Origin: Pirellulales bacterium
GTDB taxonomy: Bacteria > Planctomycetota > Planctomycetia > Pirellulales > DATAWG01
Direction: 5' to 3'
Assembly: GCA_036267355.1 (NCBI GenBank)
Contig: DATAWG010000004.1
Location: forward strand, 27,575 to 91,574
DNA: 64,000 bases
The position numbers were made by a program, and so were the translations under genes. Shown here piece by piece: positions 26,121 through 34,912 of the stretch. How positions within the stretch are numbered: position 1 is the first letter of the stretch; every line of letters begins with the position of its first letter. The notes under the pieces were generated by a model. The model was not told the origin of the DNA. It made no database searches and worked only from the letters and a program-made list of their open reading frames with translations.

Positions 26121-27389
26121 TCAATCGATCTTTTCCGCGGCAGAACTCACACCCAGCCGGCGGCGAATTTCCGCGGCAAGCAGCATCATCTGGAGCAACT
26201 GACCCAACGAGCTTTCCTCGTGCGAGGGGAGGTGAATCACGCCACACCTCGTGAGCCATCCGCCGTCGGGCTTTTGAGGACTTTCCGGAACCAAAAGCCG
26301 GTCGCGGCGAAGCGCATCTACGATAATCTGGGTGGCGAACCCTCCTCGTAATGGATCGCCATGGTATTGCAACTCATGTTCCAATTGCCTGCCGCGTTGC
26401 AACTGGGATTCGGTGCACCACGTTGCCGTTGCTGCCAAGGCGCTACTTTGGGCCACGATCCCGCCGCCGACCGAGCTGTCCCAGCGCTCAGCCACATGCG
26501 ATACAGCGGCGAAATCGAGCGCCGGATTATCGCCGGGCGGCGCGGTACGAAATTGTTCGCCGATCATCGCGGCCCCTTTGAGCAACGCCACGATATCGAT
26601 GCCCATCGCGGCCGCTGGCACCAGCCCGGGAGCCATCAACACCGACGCTGGCGCCATCAAAGCGGTAGGCGGCGAAAACCGGTCGTGGCATCCGATGGCA
26701 GCGACCAATTCTACCACGCTGCTTTGGGCCACCGCGATCGGAACCAGTAATTCGGCCGCGGCTTCGCGATCGCCGCCGCAAGAGCGCTCTAGCGCCGCGA
26801 GCAAGCACGGTAGTGCCGTGGGAGCGTCTGGCTTGGCGGTTCCATTGCCGTCGCAATCGATCGCGATCAGCGCCCAGCGTTCTTCAACCGTGGTGGCGCG
26901 TCGCGTGTGGCACAGCAAATCGAGCAGTGCCTGCAAAGCATCGTTGTCGAAGTCACTCCTATTGGGGCCGCCGCCGACAAAATAAATCCGTGGTCGGCCG
27001 CCGCGGTCGCCGCGCGAAAGTTCGTTGTGATAAGGATGGCAAGCGGCGGCGAACAATGCTCGCACACCCAAGAGACTGCCGTGTGCCGAAAGAATGACGA
27101 CGCGATCGACCGCCTCGCGCAGCCGCTTGCCGAGAGCGAGCATTCTGCCAAGCTCACTTTCGCGCCGCGACCGCTGATAATCGGCGAGCATCCGTTGCGG
27201 CGAATCGACCAAAGACAAATTCTCGCCGGGCTGACCTTCCAAGTCGCCGAACAATTCGCTGCGCGCCGCCTCGAATCGATCGTGGACCGCGATCACTTCC
27301 GTGCGGCTAATCGCTGTGAACGGAACGAAGCGTCGCGCCGGATCATATCGCAACGGTGCGAATCGTGGACCGAATCGGTTGGATGTCAT
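26121..27389 (-). CDS. Divergent glucose-6-phosphate isomerase-like protein
   Basis: This 422-residue protein has the general order of a SIS-domain phosphoglucose isomerase: VVILSAHGSLLGVRALFAAA, where isomerases have GIGGSYLG; PRIYFVGGGPNRSDFDNDALQALLDLL; a second-half segment PAAAMGIDIVALLKGAAMI; and FRTAPPGDNPALDFA. The sugar-phosphate loop normally reading like SKSGGTLET is here IAIDCDGNGTAKPDA. The usual catalytic patterns are not obvious. It may be a non-catalytic or altered relative. It follows the FabD-like gene by 29 bases, so they are probably one transcript. The family assignment is by eye. Confidence 0.55.
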   Translation of the reverse strand: MTSNRFGPRFAPLRYDPARRFVPFTAISRTEVIAVHDRFEAARSELFGDLEGQPGENLSLVDSPQRMLADYQRSRRESELGRMLALGKRLREAVDRVVILSAHGSLLGVRALFAAACHPYHNELSRGDRGGRPRIYFVGGGPNRSDFDNDALQALLDLLCHTRRATTVEERWALIAIDCDGNGTAKPDAPTALPCLLAALERSCGGDREAAAELLVPIAVAQSSVVELVAAIGCHDRFSPPTALMAPASVLMAPGLVPAAAMGIDIVALLKGAAMIGEQFRTAPPGDNPALDFAAVSHVAERWDSSVGGGIVAQSSALAATATWCTESQLQRGRQLEHELQYHGDPLRGGFATQIIVDALRRDRLLVPESPQKPDGGWLTRCGVIHLPSHEESSLGQLLQMMLLAAEIRRRLGVSSAAEKID

Positions 27390-27418
27390 CCCGGCAATCC
27401 GACGTTACGAATTTCGAT

Positions 27419-28582
27419 TCAGGCGACGATAGGCGCGTGCGCGAGCAGCCAGTCTTCCAGCACGATTTGTCGAATGAGCGGCGCCCGCAGCAGCGCACTG
27501 CGCTGCGGCAGCAGCCGGGCGAGCCAAGGCCGGCGCACCGCGCGCGACATCGCCCGCATCCCGAGCCCCGAAATAGAGCGATCCGCCAACAGCCCGCGCA
27601 CATTCTCGCTGACGCGCGTGAACGTGGCCGGCCCCAGGTTCGGCTCCGGTCCGACGTGCACGACCACTTCGACGCCCTGCGCCAGCGTCTCATAGACCGC
27701 GTCCCAAAGCCGTTGCGGATGGTCGATCCATTCGGCCATGAGTTGCCGGCAGTTGGCGTCGTCGTAGCTGAACTTACCGGTGACCAGCGAAAGAACCGGC
27801 GGCATCGGCGCCTTCATCCCGGCATGGATCGTGTGCATCATCACCGCGGCGCGGTTCGGGATATTCCGCTGCCAGACGATCGGCGTGTGCAACGGCGGCC
27901 AGAGATGATCGTTCTTTCGCAAATGCAATCGTTGCGGCAACCACTCCGGCATCAACTCGGCAAATCGATCGATCGTTTTGCCTTGGCCATGCAAAAGCAG
28001 CGAATTCGGCGACAAAAAAGCTGAGATGCCGATCACGCCTTGGCCCGCCTGGTTGATCCGCAAGCATAAGCGTTCGACCGCATGGCCATCGACGGCGGGG
28101 CCGCGCGAAAAGAGCACTCCCAAGGTCGTGCCCGCCGCCAGCTCGACGCAATCGGCCGACACTGCCAATGGCACGCGCAGGGCGTCGGCTAGATTCATCG
28201 CTCCGCCGGCCACCAGGGCCGAGATCTCACCCAGGCTGTAGCCATAGCCCATCCGGGCCTGCGAATAATCGATACCAAAAAAATCTCGCAGCAGGCGGAT
28301 TTGCGCCAATTCCATGGCGACGATCAGCGACACCGCCTCGGCATAACAATTCAAATCGGTCGCTTCGCGCCGACGAACGCGGCCTACCAAATCGACCCCT
28401 CGACCAATCGAATCGGCGCAGATCTCGCCGGCTTCCTTGAGAAAAGCTTCGACAACCGGGCCATACGCGGCTTGAGCCAGAAGTTCGTCGCTGCGGCCGA
28501 GATTTGTCGTGTTGTAGCCGCGGAAGAAGAACGCCGTCGTCCCGAGCCGCCATTTCTCGTAGGAATTCTCGCTAACGCTCAT
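27419..28582 (-). CDS. FabD-like acyltransferase
   Basis: This protein of about 387 residues has the malonyl-CoA:ACP transacylase fold. The nucleophile elbow is YGYSLGEISALVAGG (GxSxGE with Tyr for His), preceded by AEAVSLIVAMELAQIRLLRDFFGID. The second catalytic His is probably in PPLHTPIVW, as in FHTP of FabD. N-terminal FRGYNTTNLGRSDEL is unlike the usual FPGQG start, so the substrate may differ from malonyl-CoA. No ACP or ketosynthase is adjacent. The start is uncertain: ATG 28582 begins SVSENSYEKW, while GTG 28633 adds 17 residues. A divergent isomerase-like gene follows. Confidence 0.7.
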   Translation of the reverse strand: MSVSENSYEKWRLGTTAFFFRGYNTTNLGRSDELLAQAAYGPVVEAFLKEAGEICADSIGRGVDLVGRVRRREATDLNCYAEAVSLIVAMELAQIRLLRDFFGIDYSQARMGYGYSLGEISALVAGGAMNLADALRVPLAVSADCVELAAGTTLGVLFSRGPAVDGHAVERLCLRINQAGQGVIGISAFLSPNSLLLHGQGKTIDRFAELMPEWLPQRLHLRKNDHLWPPLHTPIVWQRNIPNRAAVMMHTIHAGMKAPMPPVLSLVTGKFSYDDANCRQLMAEWIDHPQRLWDAVYETLAQGVEVVVHVGPEPNLGPATFTRVSENVRGLLADRSISGLGMRAMSRAVRRPWLARLLPQRSALLRAPLIRQIVLEDWLLAHAPIVA

Positions 28583-28746
28583 GGTGGACCAAGCATCCGA
28601 TCGATTGCACAGTCGCGAAAGTATGGAATTCACCGGATTCGGCCATGCCGACCGGCTTCCCAGCCGTGTCGCTAGTTTTTATAGTAATTGAAGCGATAGG
28701 AAGAATGAACAACCGTGCATGCGATCGGTCCTTGGCTCGATCGGCG

Positions 28747-28847
28747 TAAGGCTCGGCCGAAAAATAACTTCACCACAGCCTCCTCTCCCTTGCGGGAGAG
28801 GGCAGCATGGGAGGTTCAAAAAACGGACGTTATTTTTCGGCCGAGCG
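28747..28847. repeat. Inverted-repeat element, family 1 (copy B)
   Basis: The left arm TAAGGCTCGGCCGAAAAATA (from 28747) and right arm GTTATTTTTCGGCCGAGC (to 28847) are inverted. The interior hairpin CTCTCCC-TTGC-GGGAGAG lies at 28784-28800. It matches the 1299-1403 copy over most of its length and sits between divergent genes. Confidence 0.75.
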
Positions 28848-28973
28848 TAAGCTCATGCATGACGACGGCTCAGCGCGGGAGCGCGACCGCGCGTCGAACA
28901 CTGATTTTCCGGCCCATGCCCATTTTTGCAATTGGCACGGCACGACCCGTTGCCACACTCGTCTGGACAAACT

Positions 28974-30902
28974 ATGACCGATCCGAATTCCGCCGACCAT
29001 TGGAATCTTTTGGCTGCCGAAATTGGTGCGAAACCTGCCACCGAAGTGCCGCAGCAAACGCCGCCGCACCCAGCACCGCCACTGCAAGCGCCGCCACTGC
29101 AAGCACCGCCGCGCCGCCCACGCCAGCCCGCTCCGCCAAAGCCCGCCCCGGCATCGCTGGCTAGCCCTCAACCGGGCGGCGGCGATTGGAACGAATTAGC
29201 TGCTTCACTGGGAATCGAGATTCCGCCCGAGCACCAGCCGCAGCCGGCGGTTGCTCGTCCGTCGACTCCAGTTGCGCGGGCGGTTGTTCCACAACCCAAT
29301 GCCGTTCCGCATCGCGCGACGCATTCCGCTTCGGCGGCCGCCGAAGCGCTCGGAAGCGGTATGGAGTCGACTGCCGAGCGCGCAACATCGCACAGCGAAA
29401 ACAGCGCGACTGGCGAAGAGCGCACCGTCGCGGGGCTCGGCAATGCCGAGCGAACAAGCCATGAACGCGGCCGACACGAACGTGGCGGTCGAAACCGCGG
29501 TGGACGTGACCGCGGTGGACGTGATCGCGGCGGTCGGGACCATGGCGACCGTGATCGCGGCCGGCACGGCGGCCGCCATGAGCGGCCCACCGAAACCAAT
29601 TTGGAACCTGCTGCCGCTCGCAGCGGCGAGCAACCTCTTCCGGAAACCGACGATCATTTCGGGTTTGTCGAAGAGACAATCGAGACCATCGAGGTAGATC
29701 GCTTGGAATTGGATGTCGCGGGAGGCGAACCCCAAAGCTCGCTCGACGAGCGGGCGCCGCGAGATCGGCAACATAGCGATTCCGACGAGCCGCGCCGCGG
29801 CGGCCGACGCCGTCGGAGGCGTGGGCGACGAGGCGGCCGCGAGGAATCTCGCTCATCGTCGGAAGATCGCAAACTACCTGCGGATCGTGATTCGGAAGTC
29901 GCATTGAGGCCGGCCGAACCGTCCGATGAATTGGGTGAACGCGAGGCCGAGAGAACCGCCGAAACGGAAAGTCGGGAAGATCAACGCGAATCGCTCGATT
30001 TCGACCATGCCGGCGGCGAGACGGAGCAGGAGCGGGAGTCTCGCAGTGAGCAAGAGCAATCGTCGGACGGTCGGCGGCACCGTCGCCGTCGCGGCCGCCG
30101 GGGTTCCCGTGAAGCTGGGGAATCGCGTGGCGGAGAATCGCGTGGCGGAGAATCGGCGCAGTCGTCAGGAACCGAAAAGCCTTCGCGGCACGCGGCCTCG
30201 CGCGGCGATGATGACGATTCCGACGAAGAGATGCGCGACGACGATCAACTCGCCGCGTTGCCGTATGGTTCGGCTGAGGACGATGATGAATCGCATGCTG
30301 GAAAAACCTCGGGACGCGACATTCCGAATTGGGGCGAAGTCGTCGGGATGATCATTTCCGGCAACATGGAATCGCGCGCCCGCTCGCCACGCGGCGGGCA
30401 GTCGGGCCGGGGCCGCTCGGCAGGACCGAATTATGGCCGTTCGCGAGACCGTGACGAAGGCCGCCGGCCGGAGGAGCGGTCAGCCCGTCCGTACGGTGGC
30501 GGCCGGAGCAGGTCGCCGGAGCCCAGCTCGCAGCCGATGCCGCCAGTGATCAATCCGCCGGTTACCAATCATCCGCAAGGCACCGCGGCGTTTGGCGAGA
30601 GCGCGCCAGGCGGCGCCGAAGCCAGCAGCCCAGCGCCTGCTTCGGCGTCAGCTAACGCAGTGCCCAGCGATGCGGCGCCGGAAAGTCCCCTGCCAAGCAG
30701 TCCCCTGCCAAGCAATCCCGCGGCGAGCGTAGCGGCCATCATGGGAATTAGCTTTCCTAGCAGCAATTTGGTGCCGCCGCGTCCGGCTCACACGCCCAGC
30801 GAAAGCGCTCCGCAAAGCTCGAGTTCCGCTGTCGGCGGCAAGCAAGCTTCGCAGCCGGCGCGCGATCCCGAGCCCTTCGGTGGCGAGGCGGCGCCACAAT
30901 AA
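28974..30902 (+). CDS. Long disordered Arg/Gly/Glu-rich protein
   Basis: I do not recognise a family name. The 642-residue product is mostly low complexity: Pro/Ala-rich at 25-60, an RGG/RDRGG-like basic run at about 160-200 (GGRDRGGRDRGGRDHGDRDR), alternating acidic and Arg-rich segments to about 430, and a Pro/Ser/Ala tail. Short ordered motifs recur: HWNLLAAEIG near residue 9, DWNELAASLG near 72, and IPNWGEVVGMIISGNMESR near 452. RGG and acidic repeats suggest an RNA-associated scaffold, as in RNase E tails, but this is inference. The start at 28974 is chosen by the repeated W-N-x-L-A motif; an upstream TTG is possible. Confidence 0.7.
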   Translation: MTDPNSADHWNLLAAEIGAKPATEVPQQTPPHPAPPLQAPPLQAPPRRPRQPAPPKPAPASLASPQPGGGDWNELAASLGIEIPPEHQPQPAVARPSTPVARAVVPQPNAVPHRATHSASAAAEALGSGMESTAERATSHSENSATGEERTVAGLGNAERTSHERGRHERGGRNRGGRDRGGRDRGGRDHGDRDRGRHGGRHERPTETNLEPAAARSGEQPLPETDDHFGFVEETIETIEVDRLELDVAGGEPQSSLDERAPRDRQHSDSDEPRRGGRRRRRRGRRGGREESRSSSEDRKLPADRDSEVALRPAEPSDELGEREAERTAETESREDQRESLDFDHAGGETEQERESRSEQEQSSDGRRHRRRRGRRGSREAGESRGGESRGGESAQSSGTEKPSRHAASRGDDDDSDEEMRDDDQLAALPYGSAEDDDESHAGKTSGRDIPNWGEVVGMIISGNMESRARSPRGGQSGRGRSAGPNYGRSRDRDEGRRPEERSARPYGGGRSRSPEPSSQPMPPVINPPVTNHPQGTAAFGESAPGGAEASSPAPASASANAVPSDAAPESPLPSSPLPSNPAASVAAIMGISFPSSNLVPPRPAHTPSESAPQSSSSAVGGKQASQPARDPEPFGGEAAPQ

Positions 30903-31392
30903 GGCCGCATGCGGCTTCTGTGAACGATTCGTTAGCGCCGCTTTACCGGTGGTTGCTGGAGAGTGTGGGATGGCGCCAAAAGCGGGCGCGCAACGGCCAG
31001 CCCGAGCCGTGACGGCGCGGCCTCATTCAAGACGGAAACACCCCTTTTCGGTAGGGCTGCGACGTCTTGTCGCGGCGACTTTCTCAGCGCCATCGTGGGT
31101 TCCGTTTTTTCCGGTCTAAGATTCCCGATCGCATCGACGCTTTTGAACTCCCGGAGGAGAACCAGCCCGCCGCGTCAATCCCAAGTCGTTGCAATTATAT
31201 GACTTGCGACTTGGGAGTTTTTCCATCCGCAGCCGGCCCGGCGATTGGTAAACAGATTTTCCACGGCCGGACGCATCTCGCGAAAAAAAAAATTCACCTT
31301 TCCGCCGACTTGTCGCACCCCGTTTTGCGAGGATTTTGCAAGCCCGCCGCAAGCCGCCTCGCGGGATGCTCGCGCACCTCCCAGAGGACCGT
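30903..31392. other. Intergenic region upstream of the dnaA promoter
   Basis: No gene is recognised. It holds AT-richer patches (around 31195 and an A9 run near 31289) and one loose DnaA-box-like TTTTCCACG near 31257. No cluster of DnaA boxes is visible. Confidence 0.4.
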
Positions 31393-31420
31393 TTGACAGC
31401 GATGCTAGCAGACGTACAAT
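31393..31420 (+). promoter_or_regulatory. Sigma-70-like promoter of dnaA
   Basis: Perfect -35 TTGACA (31393-31398), 16-base spacer, -10 TACAAT (31415-31420). The predicted leader to the ATG at 31591 is about 165 bases. This argues against the in-frame upstream extension being translated from 31336. Confidence 0.65.
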
Positions 31421-31590
31421 CGGCATCTCGTTGGTTGAGGAAAGTTCCCGTTGGGCAGCGGGGGATCAATCGGGTTTGTCTCTCGTTCGGGTCGCGCGTC
31501 GCTGACGCCAAGCCGGTTTGCCAGTTGGTTGCATCTGCGTTCGGGGTGCGCGCGGATAGACTGTCTACACTACTCGGTCAGGAAGAGACC

Positions 31591-33159
31591 ATGCACGATA
31601 AGGAAGTCGTATCGGCCATACGCGCTTCGTTGGCCGAGAAGGTGGGTCAGGATCGGTTCGATCTTTGGCTTGGCACGGCATGCCGTCTGTCGATGCACGG
31701 CGACAAGCTGTTGGTGGAATTGCCAAACCGGTTTTTGCAGAACTGGGTGCGGTCGACATTCCGCGTCGAGATCGAGGCGGCTTGTGCCGAAACGCTTGGC
31801 AAGCCGATAACCGTCGAGTTTCGCGTCGATGCGGCGCTGGGGCGATCCGCTGCCCCTTCGCGAAACGCCAAGGGCGGCTCCCATCGGGCAGCGGCAGGCC
31901 ATGACTTCTCCGAGCCAAGTGCCGGCGCCAGTGCGGCAGGCCACGCGGCGAATGGTGTGGCGGAAGACGGCGCGGCTCCGGTCTCGCCCGCGGCCGGAAC
32001 CCGCACCGCAGACGCCTTGCCGAAAATTCCCCAGTCGCCGGATGCTCGCAACAACCACGCCACCCACTCTCGGCGCCCCGCGACGCTTCCGATGAACGGA
32101 TCGGCCGGCGGCGCGCATCGGCGAAGGTTCTCCACGCTCGATGAGTTTGTCGTCGGTGCGTCAAACCGATTTGCATACGCATCGGCGCAAATGGCGGCCG
32201 AGCAGCCGGGACGGGTATCGCCGCTGTTGATGTACGGGCCGACGGGCGTCGGCAAGACGCATTTGCTCGAAGGCATTTGGAGCGCGGCACGGCGAACGCG
32301 TCCGGGCATTCAAGCCGTGTATCTCTCGGCCGAGCAATTTACGATCTACTTTCTCGAAGCGCTGCGCGGCGGCAGCGGATTGCCGAGCTTCCGCCGAAAA
32401 TATCGCGGCGTCGAGTTGCTGATCATCGACGGATTGCAATTCTTCGCGGGCAAAGAGGCCACCGCAAACGAATTGCTGTTCACCTCCGACACGCTGTTGC
32501 GCGAGGGGCGGCAACTGGTGTTCGCAGCCGACCGCTCCGCGACCGAGCTACGCGGATTGAGCGACGAACTCGTGGCTCGACTGTCGTCGGGCATGGCCTG
32601 CGAAATCGACCCGCCCGATTATCCGACACGGCTCGGTATTCTGCGCCGATTAGCGGAATCGCGCGGATTGGCGCTGAGCGACGATGTGGCCGACTTTGTC
32701 GTCACGCATTTGACCAGTCATGCCAGGGAACTGTCCGGAGCGCTGAACCGATTGGACGCCGCGGCGCGGATGCTGCAAGAGCCGATCACGCGTTCGCTGG
32801 CGGAGGAAGCGCTGGCCGAGATGATCCGCCACAACGTGCGGGCGGTGCGGCTTGGCGACATCGACAAGGCCGTTTGCGAAGTGCTGGGATTGGATGCCGA
32901 AGCGTTGCAATCGGGCGGGAAAAGCAAGGAGTCGGCCCATCCGCGCATGCTCGCGATGTGGCTGGCCCGCAAGCACACGCGGGCCGCGTTGGCGGAGATC
33001 GGCCGCCATTTCGGCCGCCGGAGCCACAGCACGGTCGTGTCGGCGCAGAAGACCGTCGGCGGCTGGGTGGCAAACCAATCGACGCTGGATCTTTGCGGCC
33101 GGCGCTGGAACGTCGAAGAAACGATCCGCCGCATCGAAGAGCGACTGCGGCAGGCGTGA
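31591..33159 (+). CDS. dnaA: Chromosomal replication initiator DnaA
   Basis: This 522-residue protein has four DnaA domains: domain I (1-85, with FDLWLGTACRLSMHGDKLLVELPNRFLQNWV), a Ser/Pro/Ala-rich linker (86-175), an AAA+ domain (Walker A GPTGVGKT at 216-223) and a C-terminal DNA-binding domain with HFGRRSHSTVVSAQKTV. Differences from the E. coli pattern: Walker B reads LLIIDGLQFFAGKE with Gly instead of the second Asp, and the SRFGWG segment carrying the arginine finger is shortened to RLSSGM. The signature RDHTTV reads RSHSTV. The start at 31591 is fixed by GGAAGAG. dnaN is not adjacent, and the gene may be one of several dnaA copies. Confidence 0.9.
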   Translation: MHDKEVVSAIRASLAEKVGQDRFDLWLGTACRLSMHGDKLLVELPNRFLQNWVRSTFRVEIEAACAETLGKPITVEFRVDAALGRSAAPSRNAKGGSHRAAAGHDFSEPSAGASAAGHAANGVAEDGAAPVSPAAGTRTADALPKIPQSPDARNNHATHSRRPATLPMNGSAGGAHRRRFSTLDEFVVGASNRFAYASAQMAAEQPGRVSPLLMYGPTGVGKTHLLEGIWSAARRTRPGIQAVYLSAEQFTIYFLEALRGGSGLPSFRRKYRGVELLIIDGLQFFAGKEATANELLFTSDTLLREGRQLVFAADRSATELRGLSDELVARLSSGMACEIDPPDYPTRLGILRRLAESRGLALSDDVADFVVTHLTSHARELSGALNRLDAAARMLQEPITRSLAEEALAEMIRHNVRAVRLGDIDKAVCEVLGLDAEALQSGGKSKESAHPRMLAMWLARKHTRAALAEIGRHFGRRSHSTVVSAQKTVGGWVANQSTLDLCGRRWNVEETIRRIEERLRQA

Positions 33160-33305
33160 ACGGAAGCGCGCCGCCGTGTCCGTAACCGCCCGAAATCGTC
33201 GCCGCGCGCACCGAATGCTCGGCCGCACCCGCCCCGAAAATTCGCTCATTCCGCGGGAGAAGCAATCGCCGTACTTCGCGGCGAAAACCGCATCGAAAAC
33301 TTGGT

Positions 33306-33745
33306 CCCTTCACGGATGGCAAGTCGTTGATCGCCGCCGATGTCTACGACCAGCTGTGGGACGACGCCGCGCTGTGGAAGGATGTGTTGGTCAATCAATG
33401 GGTGTTCGCCGTGGGCACGCAATACACCTGCGGCCTGTACAAATATCGCCTCGGCTACGCATCCAACACCGATCCGATCAATCACAATGGCGGCGCCAAT
33501 CTCGACGGATATCCGGTCGGCCAGGCCAACGTGCTATTGTTCCAGGCCGGAGGCACGCCGCTGGTTTACCAAAATCGGCTCACGTTCGGCATCGGCCGCG
33601 AACGGTTTTTGGTTTCCAATCTGGATGCCGACCTGTTCGCCGGACTGCTCTTCAAGGGAAGCGAAAACTTCGGTCCGGAGACTTCCGCTTCGTTGGTTCT
33701 CTATTATGTCGGGCTGGGGGCTGACGTGGAAATTCGGCGACTGCT
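33306..33745 (+). pseudogene. Remnant of a FadL/OmpP1-type outer-membrane protein
   Basis: The translated stretch FTDGKSL...LWKDVLVNQWVFAVGTQY, with later YRLGYASNTDPINHNGGANL, GYPVGQANVLLFQAGG, LDADLFAGLLFKGS and YYVGLG, resembles the last third of a FadL-family transporter. A G5 run at 33716-33720 has one G too many. Removing it gives GLGLTWKFGD, the usual kind of C-terminal beta-strand. In the actual frame translation runs on into unrelated sequence to 34667. The N-terminal two thirds are absent, so this is a degraded gene fragment between dnaA and carbonic anhydrase. Confidence 0.65.
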
Positions 33746-34011
33746 CGGCCGGCCGTCCGACTGCGGCCAGGTTGTCCGCATTGCGAATAGTCCATCGCGG
33801 CGTCGCGGCGTCGCCGCTTTCTTCGCGAAGGAATGTCGATTCGCCGGCGCCATTCGCCACTGGCGAATGCGGCTGCGCGGGGCCATAATCGTGCCCGCGG
33901 CGAACCGCCGCAAAGACGATCGCTATGTCGGCTCATCGCACGGTTTCAAGGTATGGTTTCTCACCGACTTCGTGATGGAGATCGTTTGCGAGGCGTGTGG
34001 AAACGCAAATC
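33746..34011. other. Intergenic region after the pseudogene
   Basis: No gene is recognised. The open frames here are read-through from the broken FadL-like gene. A family 2 repeat follows directly. Confidence 0.4.
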
Positions 34012-34131
34012 GTAGCAGGCTCACTCCGTGTGCCGTTCGCTTTGCCGGTTCGCTGTACCCTCTCACAATGTCGTCCGCGGTCGTTCCGCTGACGGCACAC
34101 GGAGTGTGGCTACTACTTTGGTTGCGGCTCC
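34012..34131. repeat. Inverted-repeat element, family 2 (copy B)
   Basis: The left arm GTAGCAGGCTCACTCCGTGT (34012 on) and right arm GACGGCACACGGAGTGTGGC (34091-34110) are inverted. The right arm is followed by the family tail CTACTACTTTGGTTGCGGCT. It ends 4 bases before the ribosome binding site of the carbonic anhydrase gene. Confidence 0.75.
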
Positions 34132-34147
34132 CTCTTGGAGTAGAAAC

Positions 34148-34888
34148 ATGCGATCAATGCTCTCGTCAAATTTGCTGCGCTCGGCGAAATGTTGTAACGC
34201 CGCGCCGTGTGTCGCACTTCTTTTCACAGCGCTTCTTGCCGTTGCGCTGGTCTCTGCCGCGAAAACCGCTCGATCGGCGGAGCCGGCAGCCATCACTGCC
34301 GACGACGCACTTGCAAAGCTGCTTAAAGGCAACGCGCGATTTGTGGCCGGGAAGTTGCACTCGGTCAGCACCGAAGAGCTTAAGGAACGCCGCGCCGAGG
34401 TCGCCCACGGACAAAAGCCGTTCGCGGTCATTGTCAGCTGTTCCGATTCACGGGTGGGACCTGAAATCGTGTTCGACCAGGGGCTTGGCGATATCTTCGT
34501 GGTGCGCACGGCCGGCGAAGTGGTCGACAATGCCGCACTCGGCAGCATCGAGTATGCGGTCCTCCATTTGGGCACGCCGCTTATCGTCGTGCTGGGCCAC
34601 GAGCGCTGCGGCGCGGTTGCGGCCGCCGTCGCCGACGCCAAAGAACCGGGCCATATCGGCGACGTGATCAAGGCGATTCAGCCGGCCGTGGCAGAAACGA
34701 AAGGCCAACCGGGCGATCCAGTCGACAACGCGATCCGCGCGAATGTCGGCGATGTCGTCCAGCGGCTGAAAACGTCCGACGCGGTCCTCGCCGAGCGCGT
34801 GAAGCGCGGGCAGCTCAAAATTTCCGGAGCCTACATCTCGCTCGACACCGGAAAAGTGGAATTGCTCGGCGAACCGTCCGCGAAATAA
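34148..34888 (+). CDS. Exported beta-carbonic anhydrase
   Basis: This 246-residue zinc enzyme interconverts CO2 and bicarbonate. The zinc ligands are visible in order: Cys98, Asp100 (SCSDSR), His151 and Cys154 (GHERCGAV). An N-terminal signal sequence (CVALLFTALLAVALVSAAKTARSA) predicts export to the periplasm, as in some bacterial beta-class enzymes. A Lys/Glu/Arg-rich helix covers residues 70-90. GGAG is 7 bases before the ATG at 34148; the longer frame back to 34028 runs through a repeat. A role in pH or carbon balance is likely. The neighbours do not suggest a pathway. Confidence 0.92.
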   Translation: MRSMLSSNLLRSAKCCNAAPCVALLFTALLAVALVSAAKTARSAEPAAITADDALAKLLKGNARFVAGKLHSVSTEELKERRAEVAHGQKPFAVIVSCSDSRVGPEIVFDQGLGDIFVVRTAGEVVDNAALGSIEYAVLHLGTPLIVVLGHERCGAVAAAVADAKEPGHIGDVIKAIQPAVAETKGQPGDPVDNAIRANVGDVVQRLKTSDAVLAERVKRGQLKISGAYISLDTGKVELLGEPSAK

Positions 34889-34912
34889 GCGGCTTCGATT
34901 GGCCGCACGAGA

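Noticed and set aside
31336-31590. In-frame N-terminal extension of DnaA
   Set aside because: A strong promoter at 31393-31420 lies inside it, and ATG 31591 has a good ribosome binding site and the normal domain I start.
30903-31590. Replication origin next to dnaA
   Set aside because: Only one loose DnaA-box-like site is seen and no AT-rich unwinding element, so an origin cannot be supported.
33327-34667. 446-residue plus-strand frame between dnaA and carbonic anhydrase
   Set aside because: Only the first part resembles FadL. After the frameshift it reads through a repeat and the carbonic anhydrase gene in another phase, so it is not one protein.
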